A stretch of 34,284 nt of DNA from Gallionella sp. (GTDB taxonomy: Bacteria > Pseudomonadota > Gammaproteobacteria > Burkholderiales > Gallionellaceae), in NCBI GenBank assembly GCA_023229845.1, contig JALNYK010000032.1:1-34284 (forward strand). The letters are read 5' to 3'. This document shows, one piece after another, positions 1 through 9,100 of the stretch. A program made the translations under genes and the position numbers. Each line of letters starts with the position of its first letter. Position 1 is the stretch's first letter. The notes under the pieces were generated by a model. That model was not told the DNA's origin and did no database searches. It saw nothing but the letters and a program-made list of their open reading frames with translations.

Positions 1-215
1 AGAAAAACGGGGAAATCCCCCCCGCGGGACTATTTGAATCGAAGATTGCACATGAAAAACAGTACAGCACAGACTTTGAATCAAATACCAGCCAGCTTTT
101 TACGTGGTTAATCTGGAAGCGTCAAGGCATTTTTCATATATCTTGAAAAAAGGCGGTTTATTGCCGCTTCCAGCCTGATGACGGGAGCGAATTTGCTGAC
201 CATTTGTCATTTTCA

Positions 216-587
216 TCAGCAGGCGATGAACTCCAGCGCATTGCCGTCCGGGTCGCGGCAGAACAGCGCGGCGCGGCCCGAACGACTCATCGTGTACGCG
301 ATGCCGGCCTGCTCCAGTTTCGTCCGCAACGCCTCCAGATCGTCGACACCCAGCGCAACATGGCGATCGCGTCCTCCGTGGCTGGGACGCGGCAATCCAG
401 CCTCTGGATTCGGCAACTGCATCAGATGTATCTGCTGGTTCGATGCGAGGTCGTACCACACACCGTCGAAACCCATTGCGGGACGAGCCGGGCTGGGAGA
501 CAGGCCGAGGATGTTTTCGTAGAAGTCACGCGACCGCGCAAGGTCGCCGCTCAAAAAGGTCGCGTGATGGATGCCGGCGATCATCAT
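216..587 (-). CDS. VOC (glyoxalase/bleomycin-resistance fold) family protein
   Basis: The 123-residue product is a single vicinal-oxygen-chelate (VOC) domain. Visible family marks are the N-terminal GIHHATF strand with a candidate metal-ligand His, the SRDFYENILGL helix, the central HVALGV strand with a second His, and the C-terminal RDPDGNALEF strand with the usual metal-ligand Glu. VOC proteins bind a divalent metal and act as lyases, dioxygenases, isomerases or drug-binding proteins. Nothing here selects a substrate, so no specific function is assigned. It probably acts in the cytosol, since no signal peptide is seen. The length is normal for a one-module protein that dimerises. Two Met codons lie side by side at the start and either could be used. 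The gene is divergent from the aldolase gene at 747. The first 215 bases of the window, downstream of this gene, show no other gene. Confidence 0.85.
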   Translation of the reverse strand: MMIAGIHHATFLSGDLARSRDFYENILGLSPSPARPAMGFDGVWYDLASNQQIHLMQLPNPEAGLPRPSHGGRDRHVALGVDDLEALRTKLEQAGIAYTMSRSGRAALFCRDPDGNALEFIAC

Positions 588-746
588 CCCTTGACCGGAA
601 CCACCTTGAATATGGTCTGTTTCATGGTGACGAAATGACTGTTGGATTACGGGTGCGCCGGATTATACACATAGGGAAAACCCTATTTACTTGAGTGTCC
701 GGAGGAGTAGCATACCCGCTCCATTTCAACCACGAGGAGCGGGATC

Positions 747-1796
747 ATGACGAACGTCGAGCAGTTGCTGGGAGATGAAGCGGCACATCTGTTGCAATAC
801 CGTTGCGCGGGCATTTCGAAAGAATCCCTGCACCTCCCGGGACCGGACTATGTGGATCGCGTCGTGGCGATGAAGGACCGCAAGGTCGGCGTGCTGCGCA
901 GCCTGCAGGCGCTGTACGGACACGGCCGTCTGGCGAACACCGGCTACATCTCCATCCTGCCGGTGGACCAGGGAGTGGAGCATTCCGGCGCCGCCTCGTT
1001 CGCCCCCAACCCGATGTATTTCGACCCTGAGAACATCGTCAAGCTCGCGCTCGAAGGCGGTTGCAACGGCGTGGCCTCGACGCTGGGCGTGCTCTCATCG
1101 GTCGCGCGCCGCTACGCGCACAAGATCCCGTTCATCGTGAAGATCAACCACAACGAGATCCTCACCTATCCCAACATGTTCGACCAGACACTGTTCGCCA
1201 GCGTGAACCAAGCGTTCGACATGGGCGCGGTCGCCGTGGGCGCGACGGTGTTCTACGGCTCTGAACACTCGCGCCGCCAGATACAGGAAATCTCCGAGGC
1301 GTTCGAACACGCGCATAGCCTCGGCATGGCGACCATACTGTGGGCCTACCTGCGCAACCCGGCGTTCAAGGTCGGCGACAAGGACTACCACGTCGCCGCC
1401 GACCTGACCGGCCAGGCCAACCACCTCGCCGCGACCATCAACGCCGACATCGTCAAACAGAAAATGGCCGAGAACAACGGCGGCTACAACGCGATCAAGT
1501 TCGGCAAGACCCATCCCAAGGTCTACAGCGACCTCACCACCGACCATCCCATCGACCTGGTGCGCTACCAGGTCGCGAACTGCTACATGGGCCGTGCCGG
1601 CCTCATCAACTCCGGCGGCGAATCCGGCAAGGATGACCTGCAACAGGCCGTGCGCACCGCCGTCATCAACAAACGCGCCGGCGGCATGGGATTGATCCTC
1701 GGCCGCAAGGCCTTCCAGAAACCGCTGCCGGACGGCATCGCGCTGCTGAATGCGGTGCAGGACGTGTATCTGGATCAGAAGGTGACGGTGGCGTGA
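747..1796 (+). CDS. fbaB: Class I fructose-bisphosphate aldolase (DhnA/FbaB type)
   Basis: The 349-residue product is a cytosolic class I aldolase that would interconvert fructose 1,6-bisphosphate with dihydroxyacetone phosphate and glyceraldehyde 3-phosphate through a lysine Schiff base, in glycolysis, gluconeogenesis or the Calvin cycle. It belongs to the archaeal/E. coli FbaB type and not to the zinc-dependent class II type. Marks are GYISILPVDQGVEHSG near residue 70, the GGCNGVASTLG strand, and DIVKQKMAENNGGY around residue 235, where Lys237 is the best Schiff-base candidate. The segment LVRYQVANCYMGRAGLINSG near residue 275 is typical of the FbaB phosphate-binding loop. The length matches E. 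coli FbaB (about 350). The ATG at 747 is preceded by a clear GAGGAG ribosome site at 734-739. The gene looks monocistronic, ending in a hairpin at 1807-1834. Confidence 0.95.
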   Translation: MTNVEQLLGDEAAHLLQYRCAGISKESLHLPGPDYVDRVVAMKDRKVGVLRSLQALYGHGRLANTGYISILPVDQGVEHSGAASFAPNPMYFDPENIVKLALEGGCNGVASTLGVLSSVARRYAHKIPFIVKINHNEILTYPNMFDQTLFASVNQAFDMGAVAVGATVFYGSEHSRRQIQEISEAFEHAHSLGMATILWAYLRNPAFKVGDKDYHVAADLTGQANHLAATINADIVKQKMAENNGGYNAIKFGKTHPKVYSDLTTDHPIDLVRYQVANCYMGRAGLINSGGESGKDDLQQAVRTAVINKRAGGMGLILGRKAFQKPLPDGIALLNAVQDVYLDQKVTVA

Positions 1797-1806
1797 TGCC
1801 GGTCAC

Positions 1807-1834
1807 CGGATGGACGGCTTAGGCCGTCTATCCG
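1807..1834 (+). terminator. Possible terminator after fbaB
   Basis: Twelve-base stem CGGATGGACGGC / GCCGTCTATCCG with one G-U wobble and a TTAG loop, starting 11 bases after the fbaB stop. There is no clear U-run behind it, so it may only be a 3'-end stabilising hairpin. Confidence 0.5.
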
Positions 1835-1908
1835 TTGCTGGCGGCAAGACTACTTCAGAAACAATGTGAAGCCCCCCCTTAATTCCCAGACCAATGAGTC
1901 GGTTTTAT

Positions 1909-1974
1909 ATGGCAGTTGATCTTTGTTGACAAAATGCCAAAACTGCAAGAACATGGCGGTTGACAATTTTGTCA
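1909..1974 (+). promoter_or_regulatory. Operator-like repeats upstream of the XRE/M78 module
   Basis: A perfect palindrome TGACAA-TT-TTGTCA lies at 1961-1974, twenty bases before the start codon at 1994. A near copy of its left half (TGACAAAATGCCA) lies at 1927-1939. A 12-base direct repeat, ATGGCAGTTGAT at 1909-1920 and ATGGCGGTTGAC at 1953-1964, overlaps these sites. TTGACA hexamers occur at 1926-1931 and 1960-1965, but no convincing -10 box stands 17 bases downstream. Inference: binding site for the XRE domain encoded in the module, which would make the operon autoregulated. Confidence 0.5.
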
Positions 1975-1993
1975 TATTGCAAAGTTACTGACC

Positions 1994-2590
1994 ATGACTA
2001 TACTTCCTTGGCAAGCCCATAAAGACCTCACCGAAGAACGCTTGAGCATCCTTGCGGAAGGATTGCTGAACGTCCGGCACGATACCTACGCTGAACTGAC
2101 AACCCGGCTTGACGACAATTACAGTCGTGGTTGTGCCACATTTGGACGCCAACGGCAGTGGCTAATGCAACAAGCAAAATCCGAACGGTACGACTGGCTG
2201 ACGCTAGCCAGCCCAGCCATGGATCTTACTGTGAACATCGGCAGCATCCCGGTGAGGTTCTTCACGGACGACCACGATAGCCCGAAGAAGCCCGGTTACT
2301 ACAAACGCAACGATGTCGATCAACTCTTTTCCAGCGACGATACTGAGCCAGTAGTGTTCCGATTCGTCGTTGAGCCTGCAGCAACGTTGGAAGACGAGGA
2401 TCGCGTTTTCTTCTTAGGCCACAATGTGTATCAGGAGGTAGTTGTCGAATGGCAATACCGTCCGAGAACCGCGATCATTCTCCCAGTCGGGTCCAACGCA
2501 CCGGAGACCGTGGTGCAATCCGACGCTGAAGTTGGGCTAAAATCGCAGGACAAGGAACAAGGTGGTAAGGCCATCGGCAACAACAGCTAA
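1994..2590 (+). CDS. Protein of unknown function, upstream partner of an XRE/ImmA-IrrE protein
   Basis: I do not recognise this 198-residue protein. It has no signal peptide or membrane segment. Residues 1-75 look mostly helical and charged, and include a Tyr/Arg/Gln-rich stretch (FGRQRQWLMQQAKSERYDW). Residues 76-165 look like alternating beta strands (LTVNIGSIPVRFF, PVVFRFVVEP, VVVEWQYRPRTAIILPVG). The last 30 residues are polar and probably disordered. The ATG at 1994 has only a poor ribosome site; no earlier in-frame Met is visible and later Met codons would cut into the helical part. The stop lies 3 bases before the start of the downstream XRE/M78 gene, so the two are almost certainly co-transcribed and translationally coupled. 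That arrangement suggests a two-component module such as toxin-antitoxin, stress switch or defence, with this protein as effector or regulated partner. That is inference only. Base composition is lower in G+C than in the flanking genes. Confidence 0.75.
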   Translation: MTILPWQAHKDLTEERLSILAEGLLNVRHDTYAELTTRLDDNYSRGCATFGRQRQWLMQQAKSERYDWLTLASPAMDLTVNIGSIPVRFFTDDHDSPKKPGYYKRNDVDQLFSSDDTEPVVFRFVVEPAATLEDEDRVFFLGHNVYQEVVVEWQYRPRTAIILPVGSNAPETVVQSDAEVGLKSQDKEQGGKAIGNNS

Positions 2591-2593
2591 AAA

Positions 2594-3703
2594 ATGGAAC
2601 AGCAATTTAATGGTACAAACTTGAGACTCGCCCGTGTTTTCCATGGGCTTTCTCTTGATGATTTGGCGGGGCTAGTCGGAAAGTCCCGCCAGTTCTTGCA
2701 TAAGCTTGAAACGAATGACACATGCGAACCGACCCCTGAGCTAGCAGATGACTTGTCGCAGCAACTGCGGGTAAGGACAGAATTCTTCTATCAGCCACTG
2801 TCGGCGGTTCTACCTGAAGAGGAAGTCCATTTCCGCAAACTCTTTACGACGCGATCAGCCATCAAGCAGGCGGCGATGGCAAAGGCTGAGATGTTCCTGC
2901 AATTGGTGAACTATCTCGACGAGCACCTGGAACTCCCCGAGGTTTCTATTCCTACAGTTGCGGATGTCGTTAGCGCAGACGACATCGAGCAAGCGGCTGA
3001 ATTGTGCCGCCGCCATTGGAAACTAGGGCTCGGCCCCATTGATAATATGGTACGTGTGGCAGAACGCGCCGGCGCAGTCGTTACAACATTCAACTCCGTC
3101 TCAGCTGAAGTCGATGCGCTTTCCTACGCCCAGAAGCGTCCCATAATTGTCCGTAACGATGCAAAGCCCAGTGCATGTCGACAACGCTTTGACATTGCTC
3201 ATGAAATTGGTCACTTCGTGCTGCATGTGGGACTGCAAACTGGAAGCCGTGTGACGGAATCGCAAGCAAATCGTTTTGCAAGCGCCTTTTTGCTGCCTCG
3301 CAGCATGATGGCTGCCCATTGGCCTAAGCCCAAGGGCAGCCGATTGGACTGGGTGGGCATGAAGGATTTTAAGCTAACATGGAAAGTTAGTAAGGCGGCC
3401 TTACTGTACCGGGCGCGTCAGTTGGACCTAATTGATGATGCGCAATACAAATCCGGCGTAATTACACTTCGCCGTACTGGTGAAGCGATCTCGGAACGCG
3501 AGGACAAGCTGATTCCACTTGAGCAACCAAATATGGTCCATCAGGCACTCCAAGTGCTTTGCAGCAAGGGAGGAAAGACTCCAGAGCGACTGGCCAAGGA
3601 ATTAGGATGGTCTTTGACTCTGTTCGAGGAGGTTGCAGGAAGCCAACTGACACCGCTACAGGCTGAGGTCGTTTCCCTTACGGAATACCGGAAGAGAGCC
3701 TGA
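2594..3703 (+). CDS. XRE-family regulator fused to ImmA/IrrE (M78) metallopeptidase
   Basis: The 369-residue product joins two domains. Residues about 8-65 form a helix-turn-helix of the XRE (Cro/CI) family, with LRLARVFHGLSLDDLAGLVG followed by SRQFLHKLETN. Residues about 145-285 form an ImmA/IrrE-type peptidase (M78), with the zinc motif HEIGH at 203-207 (FDIAHEIGHFVLH) and the third-ligand Glu222 in ESQANRFASAFLLP. All three expected zinc ligands are present, so the enzyme should be active. The remaining C-terminal part is helical and unassigned. Known relatives cleave a repressor (ImmA on ImmR in ICEBs1; IrrE/PprI on DdrO in Deinococcus). XRE-M78 fusions are widespread in small two-gene accessory modules. 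The gene starts 3 bases after the upstream stop codon and ends 13 bases before a strong hairpin. In the lines counted, G+C is about 48-55%, below the surrounding genes. Confidence 0.88.
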   Translation: MEQQFNGTNLRLARVFHGLSLDDLAGLVGKSRQFLHKLETNDTCEPTPELADDLSQQLRVRTEFFYQPLSAVLPEEEVHFRKLFTTRSAIKQAAMAKAEMFLQLVNYLDEHLELPEVSIPTVADVVSADDIEQAAELCRRHWKLGLGPIDNMVRVAERAGAVVTTFNSVSAEVDALSYAQKRPIIVRNDAKPSACRQRFDIAHEIGHFVLHVGLQTGSRVTESQANRFASAFLLPRSMMAAHWPKPKGSRLDWVGMKDFKLTWKVSKAALLYRARQLDLIDDAQYKSGVITLRRTGEAISEREDKLIPLEQPNMVHQALQVLCSKGGKTPERLAKELGWSLTLFEEVAGSQLTPLQAEVVSLTEYRKRA

Positions 3704-3716
3704 TCTCAGGAAGGCT

Positions 3717-3752
3717 CAACAAAATGGCGCGGGGAACCGCGCCATTTTGTTG
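3717..3752. terminator. Perfect 16-bp hairpin, probable bidirectional terminator
   Basis: CAACAAAATGGCGCGG and its exact complement CCGCGCCATTTTGTTG enclose the loop GGAA. A-run and T-run lie inside the outer stem, so the structure can act as an intrinsic terminator on either strand. It lies 13 bases after the XRE/M78 stop. The 113 bases from here to the tldD stop contain no gene. Confidence 0.8.
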
Positions 3753-3865
3753 TCACTACACGACATTCGACGCAAAACAAATAGAAAACAGGAACAGACC
3801 TAGAAACCTCAGAGAACGGTCACTGTTTTCAAAACTCACACTGGCGAGCGGCAGCGATGATCGAT

Positions 3866-5329
3866 CTAAGCCGTCCCACCCACTGTCAACCCATCAATCC
3901 TCAATGTAGGCTGGCCCACACCTACCGGGACGCTCTGGCCTTCCTTGCCGCAGGTGCCGACGCCGGGGTCGAGGGCCATGTCGTTGCCTATCATCGCGAC
4001 GCGGGTCAACGCATCCGGACCATTGCCGATCAGCGTCGCACCCTTGACCGGCCTCGTGATCTTGCCGTCCTCGATCATGTAGGCTTCGGTGGTGGAGAAC
4101 ACGAATTTGCCGCTGGTGATGTCCACCTGACCGCCGCCGAAGTTCACCGCATACAGGCCGTGCTTGACCGAGGCGATGATCTCTTCGCGAGTCTTGTCGC
4201 CGTTGAGCATCATGGTGTTGGTCATGCGCGGCATCGGCAGGTGGGCGTAGGATTCGCGCCGCGCGTTGCCGGTGAGCGGCACGTTCATCAGCCTTGCATT
4301 CAGGCTGTCCTGCAGATAGCCCCTGAGAATGCCGTCCTCGATCAGCGTGGTGACTTGCGTGGGGTTGCCCTCGTCGTCCATTTGCAGCGAGCCACGCCTC
4401 GTGGCAATCGTGCCGTCGTCGACGACGGTGACGCCGGGGGCCGCGACGCGTTCGCCGACGCGGCCGGAAAAGGCCGAGCTGCCCTTGCGGTTGAAGTCGC
4501 CTTCGAGCCCGTGGCCGATCGCCTCGTGCAGCAATATGCCGGGCCAGCCGCAGCCGAGCACCACGGTCATCTCGCCCGCCGGTGCGGGACCGGCATCGAG
4601 GTTGACCGTCGCCTGATGCACGGCCTGTTCGGCATAGCGGCGCAGCATCGCGGCGTCGAAATAGCCGTAGTCGAAACGTCCGCCGCCGCCCGCGGAACCC
4701 TGCTCGCGTTTGCCGTTGGCTTCGACGATGACCTGCACCGACAGGCGCACCAGCGGGCGGATGTCGGCGTTCAGCAGGCCGTCGTTGCGCGCGACCATCA
4801 CCACCTCGTATTCGCCGGCGAGGCTGGCCATCACCTGGGTGACGCGCGGGTCGAGCGCGCGGGCGTAGCGTTCGATGCGCTCCAGCAGCGCGACCTTGTC
4901 GGCGTCCTTCAGGCTGGCGATGGGGTCGTGCGGCAGATAGATGGAACGGCGCGAACCGTGGCGCATCGCGGGCACGGATTGCGCGCCGCCTTGGCGCGCA
5001 ATCGCACGCGTTGCCTGCGCCGCGCTCTCCAGCGCGTTCAGGCTGATGTCGTCGGAATAGGCGAACGCGGTCTTCTCGCCGCTGACCGCGCGCACGCCGA
5101 CGCCCTGGTCGATGTGGAAGCTGCCGGACTTGACGATGCCTTCCTCCAGCGACCAACTCTCGGCGCGGCTGTACTGGAAGTACAGGTCGGCATAGTCGAG
5201 GCGGTGCGCCATCATGCTGGCGAACACTTTCTCGATGTGCTGCGACTCGATGGAATACGGCGTCAGCAGCGATTGCTGCGCGGTGGCGAACAGGGTGTCG
5301 AACGGTGCGGCTGTTTTCATGGTATTCAT
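3866..5329 (-). CDS. tldD: Metalloprotease TldD
   Basis: The 487-residue product is TldD of the TldD/PmbA (U62/PF01523) family. In E. coli, TldD forms a heterodimeric zinc protease with TldE/PmbA, which trims unfolded peptides, matures microcin B17 and affects CcdA turnover. The zinc motif HEAIGH is seen at residues 268-273 within ILLHEAIGHGLEGDFNRKG, and the expected distal Cys ligand is Cys460 in GTCGKEGQSVPVGVGQP. The length is normal (E. coli 481). The protein is cytosolic. The ATG at 5329 starts one base after the stop codon of the upstream amidohydrolase, so translation is probably coupled; a second Met three codons in is an alternative. Its partner pmbA is not in this window. Third and last gene of the yhdP-nitrilase-tldD operon. 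The long open frame on the opposite strand is a shadow of high-G+C coding sequence. Confidence 0.96.
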   Translation of the reverse strand: MNTMKTAAPFDTLFATAQQSLLTPYSIESQHIEKVFASMMAHRLDYADLYFQYSRAESWSLEEGIVKSGSFHIDQGVGVRAVSGEKTAFAYSDDISLNALESAAQATRAIARQGGAQSVPAMRHGSRRSIYLPHDPIASLKDADKVALLERIERYARALDPRVTQVMASLAGEYEVVMVARNDGLLNADIRPLVRLSVQVIVEANGKREQGSAGGGGRFDYGYFDAAMLRRYAEQAVHQATVNLDAGPAPAGEMTVVLGCGWPGILLHEAIGHGLEGDFNRKGSSAFSGRVGERVAAPGVTVVDDGTIATRRGSLQMDDEGNPTQVTTLIEDGILRGYLQDSLNARLMNVPLTGNARRESYAHLPMPRMTNTMMLNGDKTREEIIASVKHGLYAVNFGGGQVDITSGKFVFSTTEAYMIEDGKITRPVKGATLIGNGPDALTRVAMIGNDMALDPGVGTCGKEGQSVPVGVGQPTLRIDGLTVGGTA

Positions 5330-5330
5330 C

Positions 5331-6185
5331 CTAGCAACCGTAAATGATGCGATGCGACAGCGCCGGCAAACTGGCGCGCAGGCTGGCCTGATACGACGGA
5401 TTAACGTCGGCGACGACCACGCCGGAGCCGCGCGGCAACTGATCCAGTATTCGCCCCCAGGGGTCGACGACCATGCTGTGGCCGTGCGTCTCGCGGCTGT
5501 TGATATGGTAACCGCCCTGTGCGGCAGCGATCACGAAGGAGAGATTTTCGATCGCGCGGGCGCGCACCAGCGGTTCCCAGTGCACCTTGCCGGTGGTCGC
5601 GGTGAACGCGGACGGCAGCACGATCACGTCTACATCCTTCATCGCGCGGAACAGCTCGGGGAAGCGCAAGTCGTAGCAGATCGCCAGACCGATGCGTCCG
5701 AACGGGCTGTCGATCACCACCACCTGATCGCCCGGCTCTATGGTCCTGGCCTCGTTGTAGCTCTCGTTGCCCAATTCCAGATTGAACAGGTGAATCTTGT
5801 CGTAGCGCCCGACCTGCGCACCGGTCTCGTCGAACACCAGGCAGCTATTCAGCACCTTGTCCGGCGATTTCGCCGCCAGCGGAATGGAGCCGCCCACCAG
5901 CCATATCTTGTGCTGCTTTGCCGTCTCGGCGAGGAAAGACTGGATCGGCCCCTGCCCCGGCTGCTCGCGCACCGCGATTTTTTCCTGCTCGTCCATGCCC
6001 ATGATCGCGAAGAACTCCGGCAGCACCACCAGCTTCGCGCCCTGTTCGGCGGCCTTGGCGATCAGCCGTTTCGCCTCGTTCAAGTTGCCTGAGACGTTGG
6101 GCCCGGAGGCCATCTGGACTGCGGCGACCTTGTAAGCGCCGGCTTGTGCGGCAATGCGTTGCTGGGTGGAGTTTCCGTGCGACAT
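5331..6185 (-). CDS. Carbon-nitrogen hydrolase (nitrilase superfamily), probable deaminated-glutathione amidase
   Basis: The product (284 residues from the chosen start) is a nitrilase-superfamily amidase. The Glu-Lys-Cys catalytic triad is intact: Glu57 in VVLPEFF, Lys130 in RYDKIHLFNLEL and Cys170 in AICYDLRFPEL. The HLFN and LRFPELFRA segments resemble the Nit1/NitA group, which hydrolyses deaminated glutathione as metabolite repair; that substrate is inference from similarity. The ATG at 6185 was preferred to a longer frame beginning at 6263, because the longer form would run into the end of yhdP and adds no family sequence, while an AGAGAAAG ribosome site precedes 6185. The gene begins 14 bases after the yhdP stop and ends one base before tldD, placing it in the middle of a conserved three-gene operon. 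Confidence 0.9.
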   Translation of the reverse strand: MSHGNSTQQRIAAQAGAYKVAAVQMASGPNVSGNLNEAKRLIAKAAEQGAKLVVLPEFFAIMGMDEQEKIAVREQPGQGPIQSFLAETAKQHKIWLVGGSIPLAAKSPDKVLNSCLVFDETGAQVGRYDKIHLFNLELGNESYNEARTIEPGDQVVVIDSPFGRIGLAICYDLRFPELFRAMKDVDVIVLPSAFTATTGKVHWEPLVRARAIENLSFVIAAAQGGYHINSRETHGHSMVVDPWGRILDQLPRGSGVVVADVNPSYQASLRASLPALSHRIIYGC

Positions 6186-6199
6186 GTTTGCTTTCTCTG

Positions 6200-9100
6200 C
6201 TATTTCTGGTTGTTTGGTTTGACTACGGCCTGCCCCGCCTTGGTTACGGTGGGATCGTTCCATGTGCCGCCGACATTGTATTCAAACGACACCATCTTAT
6301 CGAGCGGATTGCCCAGTACTTTATTGACCAGCAGCGCACCGAGACCGACTGCGGGGCCGGCGGCGAAAGCGCCCAGCAGCGACACGCTGTCGCCCAGCGT
6401 CGGCAGGATCGCCACACGCAAGTCCTGCGTCTCGCGATTCAAATCGACGCTGCCCTTCATTGTCACCTTGGCGGATGAGCCGTCGATGCGGAAGTCTTGC
6501 GACCGGATCACGCCATTAGCTATCGTCGCATTGCCGTTGATGCTGTCGAACTCGAAGCCGTCGCTGAACACATCGGTGAAGTCCAGCGTGATGCGCTTTG
6601 GAATGGACTGCAGGCTGAGCACGCTGAGCAGTTTGCCCACGCCCGGCTTCATCTTGAGGAACTGGCCCTTCTCGGCGTCCAATCTGAGCGTACCGTCCAG
6701 CGTCGCGTAGTTGAAATCCTGCGGCGCCCCGTTCCATGAAACGTTGGCGACCAGTTTGCCTTTGCCCGCTTTAACGGTATCCGGATAACCCGACCGCGAC
6801 AGGATTTTGCCGGCATCGCTGATCTGCAGTTGCAGATTGGCATCGGTCCGCGCATTCTGCTCGGAGCTGTGCCATATCCCGTCGCCGACCAGACTGCCGT
6901 CAGGATTGACGATGCTCAACCGGCGCAGACGCCAATCTCGGCCCTCTGGATGCCCGACCAGATCTAGCCGCCCGACCTGCGCCCCATCCACCTTCAGGTT
7001 CTCTATGGAAATCTGCAGCGCCGGCAAGTTGCCTGGCGACGCTATGATCGCCTCCGGCTGTGCCGAACCACCCGACACACGATTACTCTCGACCCATACG
7101 ACATTCTGCAAGCGCGCCGTCAGCTTGCCCTCGCCGCGAGGCTGCCATTCCAGTTCGCCGTCCAGCACGGTGCTGGACAGGCGCGCCGCCAGCCCTTCTC
7201 CGCGGGCACTGGCATCGATTTCCAGATTGTCCACCTGCATGCCGAAACCGGATGCCCGATCGACATGCAAATCGGCCCCACCAAAGGGCAGGCTAGCCGT
7301 CTCATCGTCCGCCCCTGGCTGCAGCTCACCCCATCCCTGCAACGACAACTGGGGAATTCGCCCGACCAGCCACACGCCATCTTTTTTCAGCCATTTGCCG
7401 AGGTCTCCGGTCTGGTTGAAGGCGACGACGCCGTGCTTGATCGCCATCGCACCGTTCTCGTCGCGCCGCAGCAGTCGCGCGCTCAGCGATCTCCCCAACT
7501 GGACCTCGACCGTATCCTGCCCTTCGGCCACGATATGCTTCTCGACATGCAAAGGCATCGCATCGATTCCCCGTTTGGCGAAAGGCAGGGGCAGCGATGA
7601 TGCTATGCCTTGCAGGCTGGAATTGATGACCAGTTCGGCGGACTTGTTGACCACCTTGATGTCGGCATCCCATGACGCGCTGCCGTGCAGTCGTTTCAGC
7701 AGCGGGTGAGGATCGCTCTTGCGCAACGCATCGAGGTCGCAGCGCCCCCGCGCGCTGGCATGCAATATGCCGCCCTCAGCGCTTTGCACATCGATTGTCG
7801 CGGGACCGCCCAGCACGATGGACTGAATCTTTTCAGCCGACACGCCGGATTCGGTGAACGACAGCGTCCCGCGCGTATCCCGCAGCAGCGGCGCTCCGCT
7901 GCCGAGATCGATGTCGTTATCCTGCGCGCGGAAGGAGCCGGCAACCTTCACCGGTTGCTCGCCCTGCAGCGGCACACGCAAGAACAGATCCAGATGCCCG
8001 TTGCCTGAAGCACTCATGCCGTCGGTGAAGCCGTCTATATAACCGCGCACCGGGCTTTGCTGGATGAATTGCAGAAAGGTCTCGCTAGACGCCACGGCCA
8101 CGCCACGCACTTCCAGCGGCAGGTCCTCGCTCATCAAGTCGGGAATCGCGATGGTCACATTCTGCAACTGCGCGCCCAGCATGGTCGCGGTGGGCGCCTT
8201 GACCTCGAGCTTGTTACCGCGTATCCAGAATGCCCCGTCGATGTGTTCGATGCGCGGCCAGTCCCGAGCAAAATACAGCACCGTATCCCGCGCATGGCCG
8301 CCTATCTCCAGCAAGGCATCCTCGGTGCCATCCAGCGGAAAATCGCTCAGGTTGCCTTTCACCCGCACGCGGAAGTCCTCGGTATGCCCGGCCAGCAGCG
8401 CGCCCTTCAGCCAATCGTTGTCTTCCTTGTCCAGCGCGGCCAGCGGCGTGTAGCGATAAGCCTTGGTGACATCGCCGCGCGTCAGCGCGACGGTCAGGTC
8501 CAGCACGCCCAGCGTGCCCTTCTGCGTCCGGTAACTTCCGTACAGGTTACCGGCCAGATCGTCGTTGGCCACGGCGACGTTATCGACCTTCACCTGTGTC
8601 TCGCCGCGTTTGCGCGTCCAGCCGACCTGGCCGGTCAGGGTCGCGAACGACAGCGCCTCGGGCATCGCGCCCGGCGCATCCACCACCAGATGGCGCGAAT
8701 CGATATTCAGGTTGCCGCCATCCTCGTCGCCATCCACGTCGAGCGACAGCCCGGAAAATCCGGGAATGGCTCCGACCCGCCGCACCGCGAGATTGTCGAA
8801 GCGCCCCGCGATCCGGTATTCCTCGGGGCTGGTCATCGGCCCCTGCCAGCGCAGATTCAGGCCGGACAGGTTACCCCTGGGCGCATAAGCATCCAGTTGC
8901 GCGCGCAATCCGGCATCCAGCGGCACGAAACTCGCCAGACTGGACAACGTTTCCAGTTGCAGCAGATTGGCGCGCATTTCTCCGCCCGCATCCTTGGCCT
9001 TCTCCGCGGCAATGCGCAAATAAAAATCGGTGGGAGGCAATGCAATGCCGTTATGCAGCCGCATCGACAAGCGTTTGGTGGACACCTCCAGATCGCCATC

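Noticed and set aside
661..746. Sigma-70 promoter for fbaB from TTGAGT at 691-696
   Set aside because: The best downstream hexamer is only 14 bases away and matches the -10 consensus poorly.
3857..5347. 496-codon open frame antisense to tldD
   Set aside because: It mirrors the whole of tldD, its peptide is rich in His, Arg, Val and Ala as expected from the reverse of high-G+C codons, and it has no family marks. tldD has intact motifs.
6186..6263. Longer start for the amidase (26 extra residues)
   Set aside because: The extension overlaps the end of yhdP, adds no family sequence, and a ribosome site supports the Met at 6185.
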